Origin: Alternaria dauci | Lineage: Eukaryota > Ascomycota > Dothideomycetes > Pleosporales > Pleosporaceae | DNA: 64,000 bases | Direction: 5' to 3' | NCBI RefSeq assembly: GCF_042100115.1 | Contig: NC_091274.1 | Coordinates: forward strand, 744,001 to 808,000 | Shown: positions 34,909-46,173 of the stretch, piece after piece | Numbering within the stretch: position 1 is the stretch's first letter | Layout of the letters: every line of letters starts with the position of its first letter | Position numbers and translations under genes: made by a program | The notes under the pieces: model-generated | Databases searched by the model: none | What the model was told of the DNA's origin: nothing | What the model saw: only the letters and a program-made list of their open reading frames with translations

Positions 34909-36556
34909 ATGTCCGTACAAGACTATAGCTCGGGACTTCTTTCGTATGTTACTCTCCCCTATGTCACTCTAGCGCTTGTAGCGTATATTACTATCACAGT
35001 TCTCTACCAGATAGTTTACTACCGGTTCTTCCATCCGTTACGACACTTTCCTGGTCCTTTCTGGGCCAGCGTAACGCGTTTGTGGATCGCCTACCACAAT
35101 ATCAAAGCTGACGAATGCGAGCTTGAACTTGCTCTCCACCGCAAATATGGTCCAGTGCTTCGAATTACGCCTACCCTCCTCTTGGTTTCCGACGCCACCA
35201 AGTTACCCGAAGTGTACAATCGTCAATCAAACAAGTCGAACCACTATATTACCGGAAGCTTCGGGAAAACTGAGAGCCTGTTCAACATGCGTGAGCATAA
35301 GCATCATGCCCATTTTCGCAAGATCGCTGCTGGTCCTTACAGCTTCAGCAATGTGAAGAAAATGGAAGGCCTGGTAGATGATCGCATTCGACAGTGGGTC
35401 GACAGGCTGGAAGACCTCTTCGGCAATGGCAAGAAGTTTGACTTTGCTCCATGGGTATGCTTCATTCTGGTAACGTGACGACAACGGGGATTACTGATGC
35501 TTTGACGCGCAGGCAGTATACATGGCATACGACATTATATCAGAAATCGGCTTCGGCGCACCTATCGGTTTCATAAAGAGTGGATCGGACATCGATGGCC
35601 TGATCAGGGGTTTCCACGATGGCTTACTTCCCTTCGGTCTCATGGCTCGGCTTTGGCCCTTCACACAATGGGCAAAAGGCACATGGCTCGGTGAACGATA
35701 TCTTGTCGCGAAAGCAGAAGACGATTCTGGCATCGGCACGCTCATGCGCTTTCGTGATAAGCTTATCGCACAGCGACTCGAAGATATTAAGGCCGGTAAG
35801 ATCGAGAGAGTCGATCTGCTCCAGACATTCCTGGACGCAAGGACAGAAAATGGTGCGCCGTTGGAAATGGACTACATCAAAGCTGAGATCCTTCTGGTCC
35901 TGCTTGCCGGTGCTGATACTACGGGCACTGCGTTCCAAGCGATGATTGCATACATCACCTCTGACGCTCAAATTTACACCAAGTTAATGGAAGAAATTGA
36001 TCGAGTCACTCGCGAGGGACACTTGAGTTCTACACCACAGTACGACGAAGTACTGGAACATTGCGCATACTATGTTGCGTGCGTCAAGGAAAGCATGCGG
36101 TAAGTCATAGCCTTTTTCTGTAGTTGTCCGCATACTCACATCTCCAGTCTATGCCCCTCTGCCCCCAACATCTTCCCTCGTCTTGTTGGGCCATCGGGCA
36201 TGCACCTGCACGGTCGTTATGCTCCACCAGGGACCGAAATCACTTGCAACCCGTGGCTCGTGCACCGCGATGAGAAAATTTACGGTGCAGATGCCTGCGA
36301 GTTTCGGCCAGAACGCTGGCTCGAGAGCGACGAGAAAGCGAAAGAATACAACAAGTACAACATGGCCTTTGGCTACGGCGCAAGAGTTTGCCTCGGAAAG
36401 GACATCGCACTTATGGAGTTGTACAAGGCGCCTTTGCAGTTTCTGAGGACATTCAAGATTGACATGGACAAAGACCAGAAGGGCAGGTTTGTCGTCAAGG
36501 GCGGTGTGGGCTTTTGGGAGGATATGTGGATCAGCGTACAGCGACGGACAACGTAA
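34909..36556 (+). CDS. Cytochrome P450 monooxygenase
   Basis: Three exons: 34909-35454, 35513-36099 and 36148-36556, joined to 514 codons (513 aa). An N-terminal membrane anchor spans about residues 14-36, followed by the proline-rich [11 protein letters not shown]. The I-helix oxygen-binding motif is AGADTT (314-319), the ExxR pair E375/R378 straddles intron 2, and FRPERW follows. The heme loop is [10 protein letters not shown] with cysteine thiolate C459. The protein is an ER-bound class II fungal P450, needing NADPH-P450 reductase. CYP family and substrate cannot be assigned by eye. No biosynthetic core gene is nearby. Confidence 0.93.
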
Positions 36557-36647
36557 GATTAAGGTGGCACTTCCATGTACGCTGACCTACGCAAAGCACT
36601 ATAATTGAGATGATGTACAGTTGAGCCGCCTAGGTTCGCCCGAGGCA

Positions 36648-37045
36648 GCATGTCACCTGGCCATAGAAAAAATAGGGTCGGCCATAACCTAGCTATATTA
36701 GGTAATTTTAATCTTAAAAAGGGTCTATGCGCACGCTAGTATAGCCTAGTATAGATTATATAATATACTAAACATATTCTTAACATGTTCTAAACATATT
36801 CTAAATATTCTTATAAGTTCTTTTTTTCTTAATATCTCTATCTAGAAAAAGATTTTTTAAATTTTAAGATAGGTAATACTAGTATTATCTACTTTATCTT
36901 TATTCTTATAAGATATAATAGATATAGATAAGAATAAAGGTAAATATATCTAAATATATTCTAAGCATGCTTAGAATATGTTAAGAGCTAGTCCTAATAA
37001 ATTTAGTATGGCTGACCCTTTTTTTTTTATAGCCAGGTGATATGC
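36648..37045. mobile_element. AT-rich MITE-like inverted-repeat element
   Basis: About 398 bp bounded by 39-bp imperfect terminal inverted repeats. The left arm begins GCATGTCACCTGGCCATAG and contains AGGGTCGGCCATA. The reverse-complemented right arm begins GCATATCACCTGGCTATAA and contains AGGGTCAGCCATA. The arms differ at five or so positions, mostly transitions. The interior is very AT-rich with subterminal inverted copies of CTTAACAT-type words and the palindrome CTAAGCATGCTTAG. No coding capacity and no clear target-site duplication. It lies between the P450 3' end and the next genes. Confidence 0.75.
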
Positions 37046-37196
37046 ATCCTGGGTTCACCTGATGATTAGATGGCGTTCTAGATTATCCCGTACCCGATGC
37101 CGTCACGTGTTGGCGCGATGATTTTCCCCTAGCGCTGTCCTGGACGAAACAATCCGAAACATCCGCAATCACGCTACAAAGCTTACGGTCCGCGCC

Positions 37197-37409
37197 TCAG
37201 CTATCCCACCACTCGCAGCACACAGCTGGTCTTGGTATAGGCTCATTGTCCCCGCACTGGGGCGCATTGAAAATGTCCCCGAGATGATTCTCGTTTGGTG
37301 CCGTCTCCTTGGTCCAGGCCTCAGGCTCCGGCGGAAATAGCTTGTTTCGTAGCGCGCTTGGTATATAGGAGAGCGACTCCAGCATGATGATGCGCTCTAC
37401 CGCTTTCAC
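37197..37409 (-). CDS. Small uncharacterised ORF
   Basis: A 70-residue frame with balanced composition and a C-terminal CCEWWDS. It lies head-to-head with the large secreted protein gene and next to the AT-rich element. No homologous family is recognised and no signal peptide is evident. It may be a chance frame or one exon of a longer gene. Confidence 0.28.
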   Translation of the reverse strand: MKAVERIIMLESLSYIPSALRNKLFPPEPEAWTKETAPNENHLGDIFNAPQCGDNEPIPRPAVCCEWWDS

Positions 37410-37518
37410 AATTTTTCAAATCGATCTCGTTCCTTTTTCCGTAACCCACTGACACTGACCTTGTTCGCTGGTCGTTCATTCATTTCGTCACTCGCTTATC
37501 TACTCGTCCAATCGCATC

Positions 37519-39873
37519 ATGATGCGTTCAACTTTCTTTTTCTCCCTGCTTGCGGGCACGGCCTTTGCTCAACTTGCCGAAACCAACTTGAAGACCCATG
37601 TCGGAAGTTTGAAGCTTTCTGCACCTTTCAATCCCATCAAAGAAGCGTACTGGACTGAACTTCCTCATCATCGCCGCACTCCCTTTGCCGTCTCACCGGA
37701 TGGCAAGTCAGCATACCTCGCGTACCTGGACGCTTCCGAGAAGGACGTACACGTCCAACAAGTCGACCCTTCTACCTTTGCGGCTGTCGGCGATGCAGTG
37801 ACCATCACCGGTGCGATAGAGGCTGGTGGCATGGTTGCACACAATGACGGTTTCGCTTTACTCACTAACGAGGCCATGCCGTCGGGCACCACCAACGCGC
37901 CGCCTGATAACACACCCGTAGCTGTCCTGTACCGCTACACCGCTGGCAAACAGACCTTCAAGACGTTCTTGGGCGGCCCTGACAACGTTGGCGGTATGGG
38001 CGCGCTGGCGTCCCCGGACATGAACGGAGACCTTGCTTTCTCCGAGGCCAGTGGCATGTATGGTGCTTACTTCGTCGTCACTGCCTACTCTGGCGATGCT
38101 AAAGGCCATTTCGGTGACGCCATCCAATACGTCAGCGAGAACGGCACTCTCGAGCAGATTCAGGGTGCTAGCTCAAGCTGGGGTTGCTCACACAACACTG
38201 GTATCGCTTTCGAGGCCGCTGATTCTGTTCCCTTTGCCAGCATTTGCTCCGAGGACCAGGGTGCCATCTGGCTCAACACTGGAGGCACTGGAATGGACAA
38301 GAGCGGTGTCAAGATCTCCAATGAAAACGTCCAGAATGGTGCAGGAAACGAGGCTATGGGTGGCATGTCCGGATCCTACAGCGGCCTTGCACGCTTCATC
38401 GACAGCGACTCTTACATCTTTGCCTGGGTGTCGCGTGGCGCCAAGGATCTGACCGAGAACGAATGGATGGGTGCAGGCTACATTACATCTGTGAACCGCA
38501 CCGTTAACCGCAATGTTGCCATCGCTACTTTCTCAGACAAGAAGACCATTGTTGGTGAGCAAGCTACCTCCAAACTCGGCCCCGATGGTGACTCCCAGGT
38601 CAACTGGATCACCACTGGCTCTGCCGACTGTCAAAACGCCCACGTTGCTGCTTTTGATGGCACCAGCGCTCTCGTCACTTGGGAGGAGATTGCCGAGCCT
38701 ACCTGCGAGTTCATTGCCATGGGCTGCAAGGGTCCCTTTACTGGTTCCTACTTCCAGCTCGTCAAGGACGGCAAGAAGGTTGGCGAGCCTGTCAAGTCCA
38801 TGGACGTCTACGTTGCCGGAGACATGGTTACCATGGCTGATGGCCGGGTATGCTGGCCCTACGTTGACATGGAGTGGACGCTCGACGCGCCAGTGCCTAA
38901 CACCGCAAATGTTCAGGCTATCAGCTTCGCCTGCATGGGCCTGAGCGGCAACACCGAGTCTGCGGCACCTGCCTCATCTGCCCCAGCCGCCTCAAAGACA
39001 CCAGCTCCCCCACCCAGGGCTCCTGTCGCTACTTCTGCGGCTGTCGAAGAATCAGCTCCCGTCAACGAGGTTGCTGAATCTACTGGACAGACCCCAACAA
39101 TCGAGACACCTGCCGCCGAGTACGCTCCAACGCCCGCCCCAAACCCACTCGAGCCCCTGCTCCCCATAGCTCCTATTGTCTCTGTCATCACATCTGCGCT
39201 TGGAGCCATTCCGTCAGGCTTCCTTCCCGACAATGACCTTCCCGCGCCCTTCGAGTCAATCTTCATCCCGGCGTCTGAGTCTTTCGTTGCATCCCTTGCA
39301 CCTGCTTTCACCGACAGTACTAGTGTCCCTCTGCTGTCCCTTCAGCCAGTGTACTCCAGCACCCCCAGCCCTTCGGTCGCTGAGCCTACCGCTTATCCCG
39401 AATACCCAGAGGCTACCCCTATCGTCGAACCCTCTAAGCCAGCAGATACTCCTGTCGTTGAGCCTTCCCAACCCGCACCTTCAACAACATCCACTGAAGG
39501 CGAGGCCCAGAGCACTCGTGTACCCCTTGACGCCACCCATTCAGTAGACGCTCCTTCTTACCCTATTGGTACAGGCTCTGCCTACCCCAGTGGCAGTGGC
39601 ATGCGCCCCTCCGGTATCGCATATCCCACTGGTACTGGCCGTCCCGACTGGTTCCACGGCAGCCGCCCGAATGGCAGCTTTGGTTGGGGCCGCCCAAGGC
39701 CTTCTGGAATGTGGCCTGCTCACGGTTACCCCCGTCCTACAGCCGGCTTCCACTACCCTTCCAAGCCCTCTAAGCCTTTTGGACACGGAGGTGCTGCCGG
39801 CGTCAAGGCTAGCAGCACGCCTTGCACCCTGGAGACCAAGGTCAGGCCTACGCCCACTCCTCTCGTGCGTTAG
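37519..39873 (+). CDS. Large secreted protein with Pro/Ser/Thr-rich tail
   Basis: An intronless frame of 784 aa. A signal peptide ends about residue 17 (LLAGTAFA). Residues 18 to about 478 form a cysteine-containing ordered part with alternating hydrophobic segments and repeated blocks such as PFAVSPDGKSAYLAYL and HVAAFDGTSALVTW, which read like beta-propeller blades. From about 485 the chain is low-complexity, rich in Pro, Ala, Ser and Thr, and ends in Gly/Tyr/Pro blocks such as GTGSAYPSGSGMRPSG. No C-terminal hydrophobic GPI signal is visible, so a secreted or wall-associated, O-glycosylated protein is likely. The family is not recognised. A second Met at position 2 leaves the exact start open by one codon. 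Confidence 0.85.
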   Translation: MMRSTFFFSLLAGTAFAQLAETNLKTHVGSLKLSAPFNPIKEAYWTELPHHRRTPFAVSPDGKSAYLAYLDASEKDVHVQQVDPSTFAAVGDAVTITGAIEAGGMVAHNDGFALLTNEAMPSGTTNAPPDNTPVAVLYRYTAGKQTFKTFLGGPDNVGGMGALASPDMNGDLAFSEASGMYGAYFVVTAYSGDAKGHFGDAIQYVSENGTLEQIQGASSSWGCSHNTGIAFEAADSVPFASICSEDQGAIWLNTGGTGMDKSGVKISNENVQNGAGNEAMGGMSGSYSGLARFIDSDSYIFAWVSRGAKDLTENEWMGAGYITSVNRTVNRNVAIATFSDKKTIVGEQATSKLGPDGDSQVNWITTGSADCQNAHVAAFDGTSALVTWEEIAEPTCEFIAMGCKGPFTGSYFQLVKDGKKVGEPVKSMDVYVAGDMVTMADGRVCWPYVDMEWTLDAPVPNTANVQAISFACMGLSGNTESAAPASSAPAASKTPAPPPRAPVATSAAVEESAPVNEVAESTGQTPTIETPAAEYAPTPAPNPLEPLLPIAPIVSVITSALGAIPSGFLPDNDLPAPFESIFIPASESFVASLAPAFTDSTSVPLLSLQPVYSSTPSPSVAEPTAYPEYPEATPIVEPSKPADTPVVEPSQPAPSTTSTEGEAQSTRVPLDATHSVDAPSYPIGTGSAYPSGSGMRPSGIAYPTGTGRPDWFHGSRPNGSFGWGRPRPSGMWPAHGYPRPTAGFHYPSKPSKPFGHGGAAGVKASSTPCTLETKVRPTPTPLVR

Positions 39874-40305
39874 ATCTATCACGGATTATGAGATGTCGTA
39901 ATGTCATCTACATTCTTCTTGTTCAATTCATGTATATATCTTCATCTTTCACAGACCTCCAGGCGGGGTGAAAATAACTGCTGCAATTCACAATCGATGC
40001 ATCACGTACAACTGCTTCCTGATTCCCTCCGCTGCCGCACATGCCTCCGATTGCGTTTCTCATTCTTGGTCAGTGTTACCAGTCCTAAGGTAAATGATTT
40101 CTCCAAAACAGAAGTCTGTCAAGAATCTTGTCCTTAGACGTGTCTATCAGTCCATTTATATCTTTACGACTACTTCAAGCTGATCGTGATGAGTGCGTCT
40201 TTCAGTTAGCGGGCTTGGCGAACAAACGCTCCCCTCTCACCAATGTGCAGTTGTCTTTTCGCCCCACTGTTCATATTATTTGGGTTGGCACACGCTTCAG
40301 CCAAG
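39874..40305. other. Intergenic, no gene seen
   Basis: Lies between the secreted protein and the first BTB-like gene. An in-frame upstream ATG at 40243 could lengthen the latter by 21 hydrophobic residues. Confidence 0.45.
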
Positions 40306-41417
40306 ATGACCGAGGAACCAGAACTCGTAACGATCGATCCAAATGGCGACATGCTAATTATACTCAAGGACCCAGACACGGCGCTATTGGAGTGGAAAGA
40401 AGATGATGAATTATTGAAGGAAACGGTAGTTCAGGCAACAACCGAAGCGACTGAGACAGCCAACGACAGCGAAGTTGAGCCGCTGCAGCAAAGCCTACCC
40501 ACAACTCGTTACCTTGTGTCATCGCGGCAACTGCGTATTATATCGCCCTACTTCGAAAACATGTTCAAAGGCAACTACGGCGAGACAGTTCCAGTTTCTG
40601 AGGATGGTCTACTCCATATTCAAGCGCAAGGGTGGAACCCAGAGGCATTTGCCGTGATGCTTAGCATCGCGTATGTCCAACTTAAAACCATACCGAAAAC
40701 AGACAGCATAGCTTCGTTGGCTTGGCTCTTCATCATCGCAGACTATTACCAAATGGAAGAGGTACTGGGACTATTCACAACGGGGTGGCTGAATCAACTC
40801 AAGCTGCAACGGATGCCCAGAACCTATAGCAAGGAGCTGGTACTCTGGATGTTTCTGAGTATGAAGCTCCAAAACATGAAGATCTTCAGCAAAATGGCAT
40901 CAATTGCGGCAAGGCACGCATGCTATCCCATACAGTTTCTGGACCTACCCTTCCCTCCGGGAGTGCCAGGTAAGGTTGCCACTTGCTTCAAGAGAGCCTG
41001 CTGACTTCTGTAGTGTACAAGCTTGATGGCATGCGGTGTGCCGCTATCGAGAAGCTGTTAGGTGGCATAGTCGAAGTTATCGAAGAGCTGTATCAAGGCA
41101 ACGAGGGGTGTTCGGATGCATGTTCTGGGATGCTGTTAGGGTTCTTACAGCGAGGCTTACGGAAGACAAAACTGCACGACGTCGTTTCGAACCATGATCA
41201 ACGTCTCTTCGAAGGGATCGGATTCGACGCGCTCCATTGTGAAGTCAAAAAGATCAAAAACCCCTCTGATGGTGTTTTTGAGGGCTTTTCTAACTGTTAT
41301 CAACTTGACAAAACTCTTTCTTCAATCTGTGACAACGCCGAGGCTTACCTAAAGCTGGACCTGAAAGATTTCGGGACGTTTCAAGAATCTGGATTTTGGT
41401 TTGGTGTTGCAAGATGA
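40306..41417 (+). CDS. BTB/POZ-like domain protein (copy 1)
   Basis: Two exons, 40306-40969 and 41014-41417, joined to 356 codons (355 aa). After an acidic N-terminus, residues about 65-180 resemble the BTB fold in fungal proteins, with YLVSSRQLRIISPYFENMF and the matching EDGLLHIQAQGWNPEAF. BTB domains dimerise and often link substrates to Cul3 ubiquitin ligases, but no Kelch or other partner domain is present, so the role is open. It shares order, motifs and a phase-1 intron after LDLP with the next BTB-like gene (42778-44163). The pair is a tandem duplication. The start at 40306 is preferred because the copies align from there (MTEEPELVTIDP). Confidence 0.78.
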
Positions 41418-42107
41418 GAAAGAGAACGATTTGCGTTGGCACTTGAGCGAGGTGGTCAGGTCATACACACAAAAGAAAACTTCATGGGCAACAACAAAGA
41501 CATGGAAGCGTTGATAATGACCAAGACCTGAACAGTTAATGATACTTGAACGAACCAATTCTCTTCTCAATAAATCGTGTAGGTATGTCCATATGGCTTG
41601 TTCGATCTTGCGTCTATGGCCGCGAACATGTTTTCTATCTATCGCAACTCATCTTCTGGCTCAGGGATTAGCTCAGCATCCAATCAAGAAGCATGGTTAA
41701 ACTAGCATTGTCTATCCAAGTTCCAGATCTACCTCGTGTCACCGTGTGGCATAGCTTTGGAGAGTATGAAACCGACCTGGCGTATCCTGCCAGTATTGTT
41801 ATTAAAGCGGTAAGTAAACTGCAGCGATTGGCATGTCATTCCTTCGCCGAGATCGCAGTCGACGGGAAAGATACTCGCCCTCCTCCCGGCCATGACTTTA
41901 CGCTCTCTTCCTTACTCTGTATTCAGTTTGCAGAGGCATGCAGAACGCTATGAGCAGCAGGATTGGGTCGGAAAGGGTTTTGGAATGGAATCTCATGGTA
42001 AGAACCCACACGAGTGCAAATCAAGGATAATTTTTATTCAATATCAGCATTAACGTTGTTAGAGGCGGGCATGTGCGTTCAAGGACCTAGCAAGTGGTTG
42101 CATACAT
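41418..42107. other. Intergenic, no gene seen
   Basis: Contains the 3' flank of BTB copy 1. Short frames only. Confidence 0.45.
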
Positions 42108-42428
42108 TCAACGGTGGCTGAAGTTGTCAACATCGTGACGGCTACGGCAGCTGCAGAAGATTGCGTTGTGAGATACATGCATGGTGTCGCAATAGTAGTC
42201 GTCCTTCGCATCCGATGAAGCGAGGATGAAGTTTGGAGGCGACGACGAAGGGGATGAGATGGATGTGACCACTCGCGGGTAGATGACCTCCGCAAATGAC
42301 GTCTTCTCGCCAACTTCGCATCCCTTTACGCACCACTCTCGAACCTTGAACCGCCACATATCGCCCTTTGTCACGGCAATACGCCCATATTTTGGTGACA
42401 TCTCGTCCTGCAGCATTATCTGTTTCAT
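42108..42428 (-). CDS. Small hypothetical protein
   Basis: A 106-residue frame with good third-position G/C bias and seven cysteines, including WCVKGC and FCSC. It contains a block of Ser/Pro residues. No signal peptide, membrane helix or known family is visible. It sits between the two tandem BTB-like genes on the opposite strand, so it might be antisense noise or an inserted gene. Confidence 0.35.
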   Translation of the reverse strand: MKQIMLQDEMSPKYGRIAVTKGDMWRFKVREWCVKGCEVGEKTSFAEVIYPRVVTSISSPSSSPPNFILASSDAKDDYYCDTMHVSHNAIFCSCRSRHDVDNFSHR

Positions 42429-42777
42429 CGCATCGAGATGCTTGCATGCACTTTACAGGCCATGATTGATAGCGACGCAGCCTGGCGGCGTTGTGTAACG
42501 CGCGCATCCAATGATGAGGTCTTCCCGTCGTGTTGGCGCTGACAGCGACTGAGCTTCTGCACGACTCTGCACTGACAGCTTGTTAGGCAGATTTCATTGG
42601 GTGACTGTGCAGGTGATTGTAGTAGGGTTGCGGCATTGCATGGAAACGAGACATATACGCCTCGACACGGTCTCGCGCTCGGAAAGCATCGTCCTGCTCT
42701 CTCCCCGCGAAGCTACTTGGGTGTCAGCATCTGCATCAAACCTGCGACTGTTGTTCTTTCCTCCTTATCTATCTTCG
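42429..42777. other. Intergenic, no gene seen
   Basis: Presumed promoter region of BTB copy 2. No core element recognised. Confidence 0.4.
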
Positions 42778-44163
42778 ATGATGGCACCTATCGAACATGT
42801 CATCGATCCTGATCCAGACACAATCATAACCCTGAGAAATCCATGTTCGGTGTTCGCGCCTTGGGGGCTAGCACAGGAATATGATGTGTCTAGCTTCTCG
42901 TCGGACATAGCGCCAGGTATGCCACTACAGCAAGATATTTTTGAGATGCCATCATCCATAACACGTAGGCCGTAATCCAAGATGGAAATTATGGCAGCCA
43001 AAAGGGCAGTTCATAAAAACATCAACGATTCTAACGAAGCTTCAGATCTCACCGACCCTATAGAGCCTACTTTTGAGGCCCCTGATGCTAGCGTGGATTA
43101 CTCCGAAGAGTCAGTCACGAGTGTGGAGTCCTCCGCAAGTCAAGATGAGATCGTGCTCGAAGAAAGTGCGCCACTAGCAGATGAACCTGAAGAGCCTGTC
43201 GAGCCTGAAGAGCCTATCGAACTTGTTGAACCTGAGGGAATGTCCGTTCGTTACCATGTATCCTCGCGACACCTGATGCTTGCATCGCCTGTATTCAAGC
43301 GATTGTTAACAAAGAACGGGTTCGCCGAGTCAACTCGCTGGGAAGTCGACGGTCTATATCACGTAACGGCTCATGACTTGGATGCCGAGGCGTTCCTCGT
43401 TGTTCTACAGATTGTTCATGGCCGCAACAAGCAAATCCCCCGGAAAGTGACTCTTGAGACGCTTGCAAAGATCGCCGTCGTGGCGGACTACTACGAGTTC
43501 GGGGAAGCTCTTGACATGTTCACCGAAGTCTGGATTCGGAAGCTAATTCGGGAATCTACACCGTCAAAGTATGACAGGGATCTGGTGATGTGGATTTGTG
43601 TCGCTTGGGTGTTCAACATTGAAGATCGATTCTCAGAAGCCACGTTCACAGCAATTAGAGAGAGCACCAGCCCCTTTTTGACCTTAGATTTACCCATCTC
43701 TCAGATTGTATCAGGTACATGTGTCTGCTCCTGCCTACAAATACAATATTTCTTACATTTGGCAGATGAACTCGACTCGAAGCGAAATCTGGCAATCGAA
43801 GCCGTCATGGAAGCACTTACCCAGCGCCTCGAGAATTATCGTTCCACCGATTATGTGTGCCCGTACCTTGACGCAACGTCCTTCGTGTGCGGGTCCTTTC
43901 TTCTCGGAAGTATGACGAAAGAGCTGAGTCGGCTGAATCTCGTGTATCCACGACCAGAGATTCCATTTCTAGGTCTGAGTTTCAGTCAAATTTGTAAGCT
44001 ATTGCGAGACATACAATCTCCTATCTGGTATCCTAAATCCGGAAGGTACAATACGTCCCATCAATGTACCTTGAGCGCGGAAATTAAAACCATGATAGAG
44101 GGTGTATCGACTGCAGTTGGAGGGCTAAACTTGGGCGATCTCAAGAAGAGACGGGATAGTTGA
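42778..44163 (+). CDS. BTB/POZ-like domain protein (copy 2)
   Basis: Modelled as three exons: 42778-42964, 43010-43714 and 43766-44163, joined to 430 codons (429 aa). The first intron (45 nt) is weaker: if it is not used, translation would start at ATG 42982 instead. The start region MAPIEHVIDPDPDTIITL resembles copy 1 (MTEEPELVTIDPNGDMLIIL), which supports including exon 1. An acidic repeat EEPVEPEEPIELVEPE precedes the BTB-like region, with YHVSSRHLMLASPVFKRLL and VDGLYHVTAHDLDAEAF. The second intron is phase 1 and in the same place as in copy 1. It is 51 nt without a stop, so its retention would add 17 residues. Confidence 0.72.
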
Positions 44164-44393
44164 ATAATCCGGCATGTACGTAGCTTTAGCGGAAGCTTCA
44201 ATGCTCCAATGCATGACAACATTGTGCTTGACTGTGTTCACCCCACAAATCTTAGCCGAAAGCGACGACCTGGACCAAGCTTAATGCGGACTAGTGCGGA
44301 GACAGGGGTCCAATGTCCGATGTCAGAAGTCAGGAATGACACCTTCACAGCCACTCGAGTTGCAAACCCCCCCCTGACTTTGACAATGCCACG

Positions 44394-46173
44394 ATGAGCG
44401 AAAGCAAAGGGCTCCTGCATGAGCATCCTTCAGACAGCGACTCTGAACCCGAACACGAGCGCAAGGCGAGTCCGCGACACCTGTCTCCATCGCCCTCGAC
44501 ATCACGAACGACCTCCGCGTCGCCAGCACCGCCAGGGTCACGACCAAATGGCAACATCAAGCGGCAATCGTCGTTCGCGCAGCCCCGGCCCGATGGCGCG
44601 CCAAGAACGCCAAACCGGGTGCGCTTCGAAGAACCCAGGAGGAGCATGAACGGAGACCATAATGGCGACTGGCTGGAGATGGACGGAGACGACTACATGG
44701 ACGGAGACGGGCGGGAACGAGTGCAGCGACTTCCTCTGCTCACTGGCATAGAGGCGCCGAGTGTCACTGTCGCAGAACAGTCATTCAACCCGGAAGACCA
44801 CCTCGAGAACGCACAGCCACGGAGCGGGATGCGGAGCGCCTTTATGAACATGGCAAACAGCATCATGTAGGCCCTTGAATACGGAATGTAGGCATGGAAG
44901 CTAATCCAAAGCAGAGGCGCTGGAATAATCGGTCAGCCGTACGCGGTTCGCAATGCAGGCCTCTTGACAGGCACCGCCCTCCTCATCGGCCTTACCGTCG
45001 TGGTAGACTGGACCATACGACTCATCGTCATAAACTCCAAGCTCAGCGGTACCGACTCATTCCAAGCCACGGTTCAACACTGTTTCGGGAAATCCGGATT
45101 GATAGCTATATCACTCGCGCAATGGGTCTTGTACGTTGATCCCACGGCATACGGAATGCAATATATTGACAGCATGCAGTGCTTTCGGAGGCATGGTCGC
45201 GTTCTGCGTAGTAGTTGGAGACACAATACCAAGGGTCTTGGATTCAATGTTTCCTTCTTTGGCAGATATGTCGTTCCTCTGGCTACTGACCAACAGAAGA
45301 GCCATCATGATCCTGCTTATCCTCGGCATATCCTTCCCACTGTCGCTTTACCGGGATATATCCAAGGTATGCAACGTGACCCAGTACGTCGATCGGACTA
45401 ACAATACGTAGCTTGCCAAAGCTAGTGGTCTAGCACTAGTCAGCATGACCATCATCATCGTGACTGTAGTCACGCAAGCCTTCCGCGTACCCGCCGAGTC
45501 CAAGGGTCAACTTCGTGGCTCCCTCATTATCCGATCCGGTATCTTCGAAGCGATTGGTGTGATAGCCTTTGCCTTCGTCTGCCACCACAACAGCCTCCTC
45601 ATATACGGCTCGCTGCGGAAGCCCACCATCGATCGATTTACACGCGTTACACACTACAGCACCAGCATATCTCTGGTCGCATGTCTTGTCATGGCTTTGT
45701 CAGGCTACCTGACATTCGGTGACAAGACCCTCGGCAACGTGCTCAACAACTTTCCCAATGACAATCTCATGGTCAACATTGCGCGGCTGTGTTTTGGCCT
45801 CAACATGCTTACGACACTTCCACTTGAAGCTTTCGTATGTCGAGAGGTCATGAACAACTATTGGTTTCCTGATGAACCCTACCATCCAAACCGCCATCTC
45901 ATCTTCACTACCTCACTCGTCGTCTCTGCCCTCACCCTCTCCCTCCTCACCTGTGACCTTGGTATTGTATTTGAGTTATTCGGCGCAACATCTGCATGTG
46001 CACTGGCCTTCATCTTGCCGCCGTTATGCTACATGAAGCTCAGTCAAAGAAGCTCGAAGACATACTTGGCGGGGGCTGTTGCCGCTTTTGGATGTACCGT
46101 AATGGTCATTAGCATTATAAAGACCACGAGCAAAACAATGATGGGCAACAGCGAAGGCGCCAAGTGTGGTTGA
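44394..46173 (+). CDS. Amino-acid transporter, AVT/SLC38-like
   Basis: Four exons: 44394-44866, 44915-45130, 45180-45366 and 45412-46173, joined to 546 codons (545 aa). A 157-residue hydrophilic, Ser-rich N-terminus is cut by intron 1 just before the first transmembrane helix, which begins GAGIIGQPYAVRNAGLL, a signature of the amino acid/auxin permease family. About 11 helices follow, including YLTFGDKTLGNVLNNFP. Yeast relatives (Avt proteins) move neutral amino acids across the vacuolar membrane with protons. Vacuolar location and export direction are inferred from the family, since the substrate is not visible. Confidence 0.9.

Noticed and set aside
34909..36556. P450 as part of a biosynthetic cluster with the SDR and BCS1-like genes
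   Set aside because: Housekeeping-type genes lie between them and no core enzyme is nearby.
40243..40305. Upstream in-frame ATG giving BTB copy 1 a hydrophobic leader
   Set aside because: The paralog aligns from ATG 40306 onward and a secreted BTB-type protein would be implausible.
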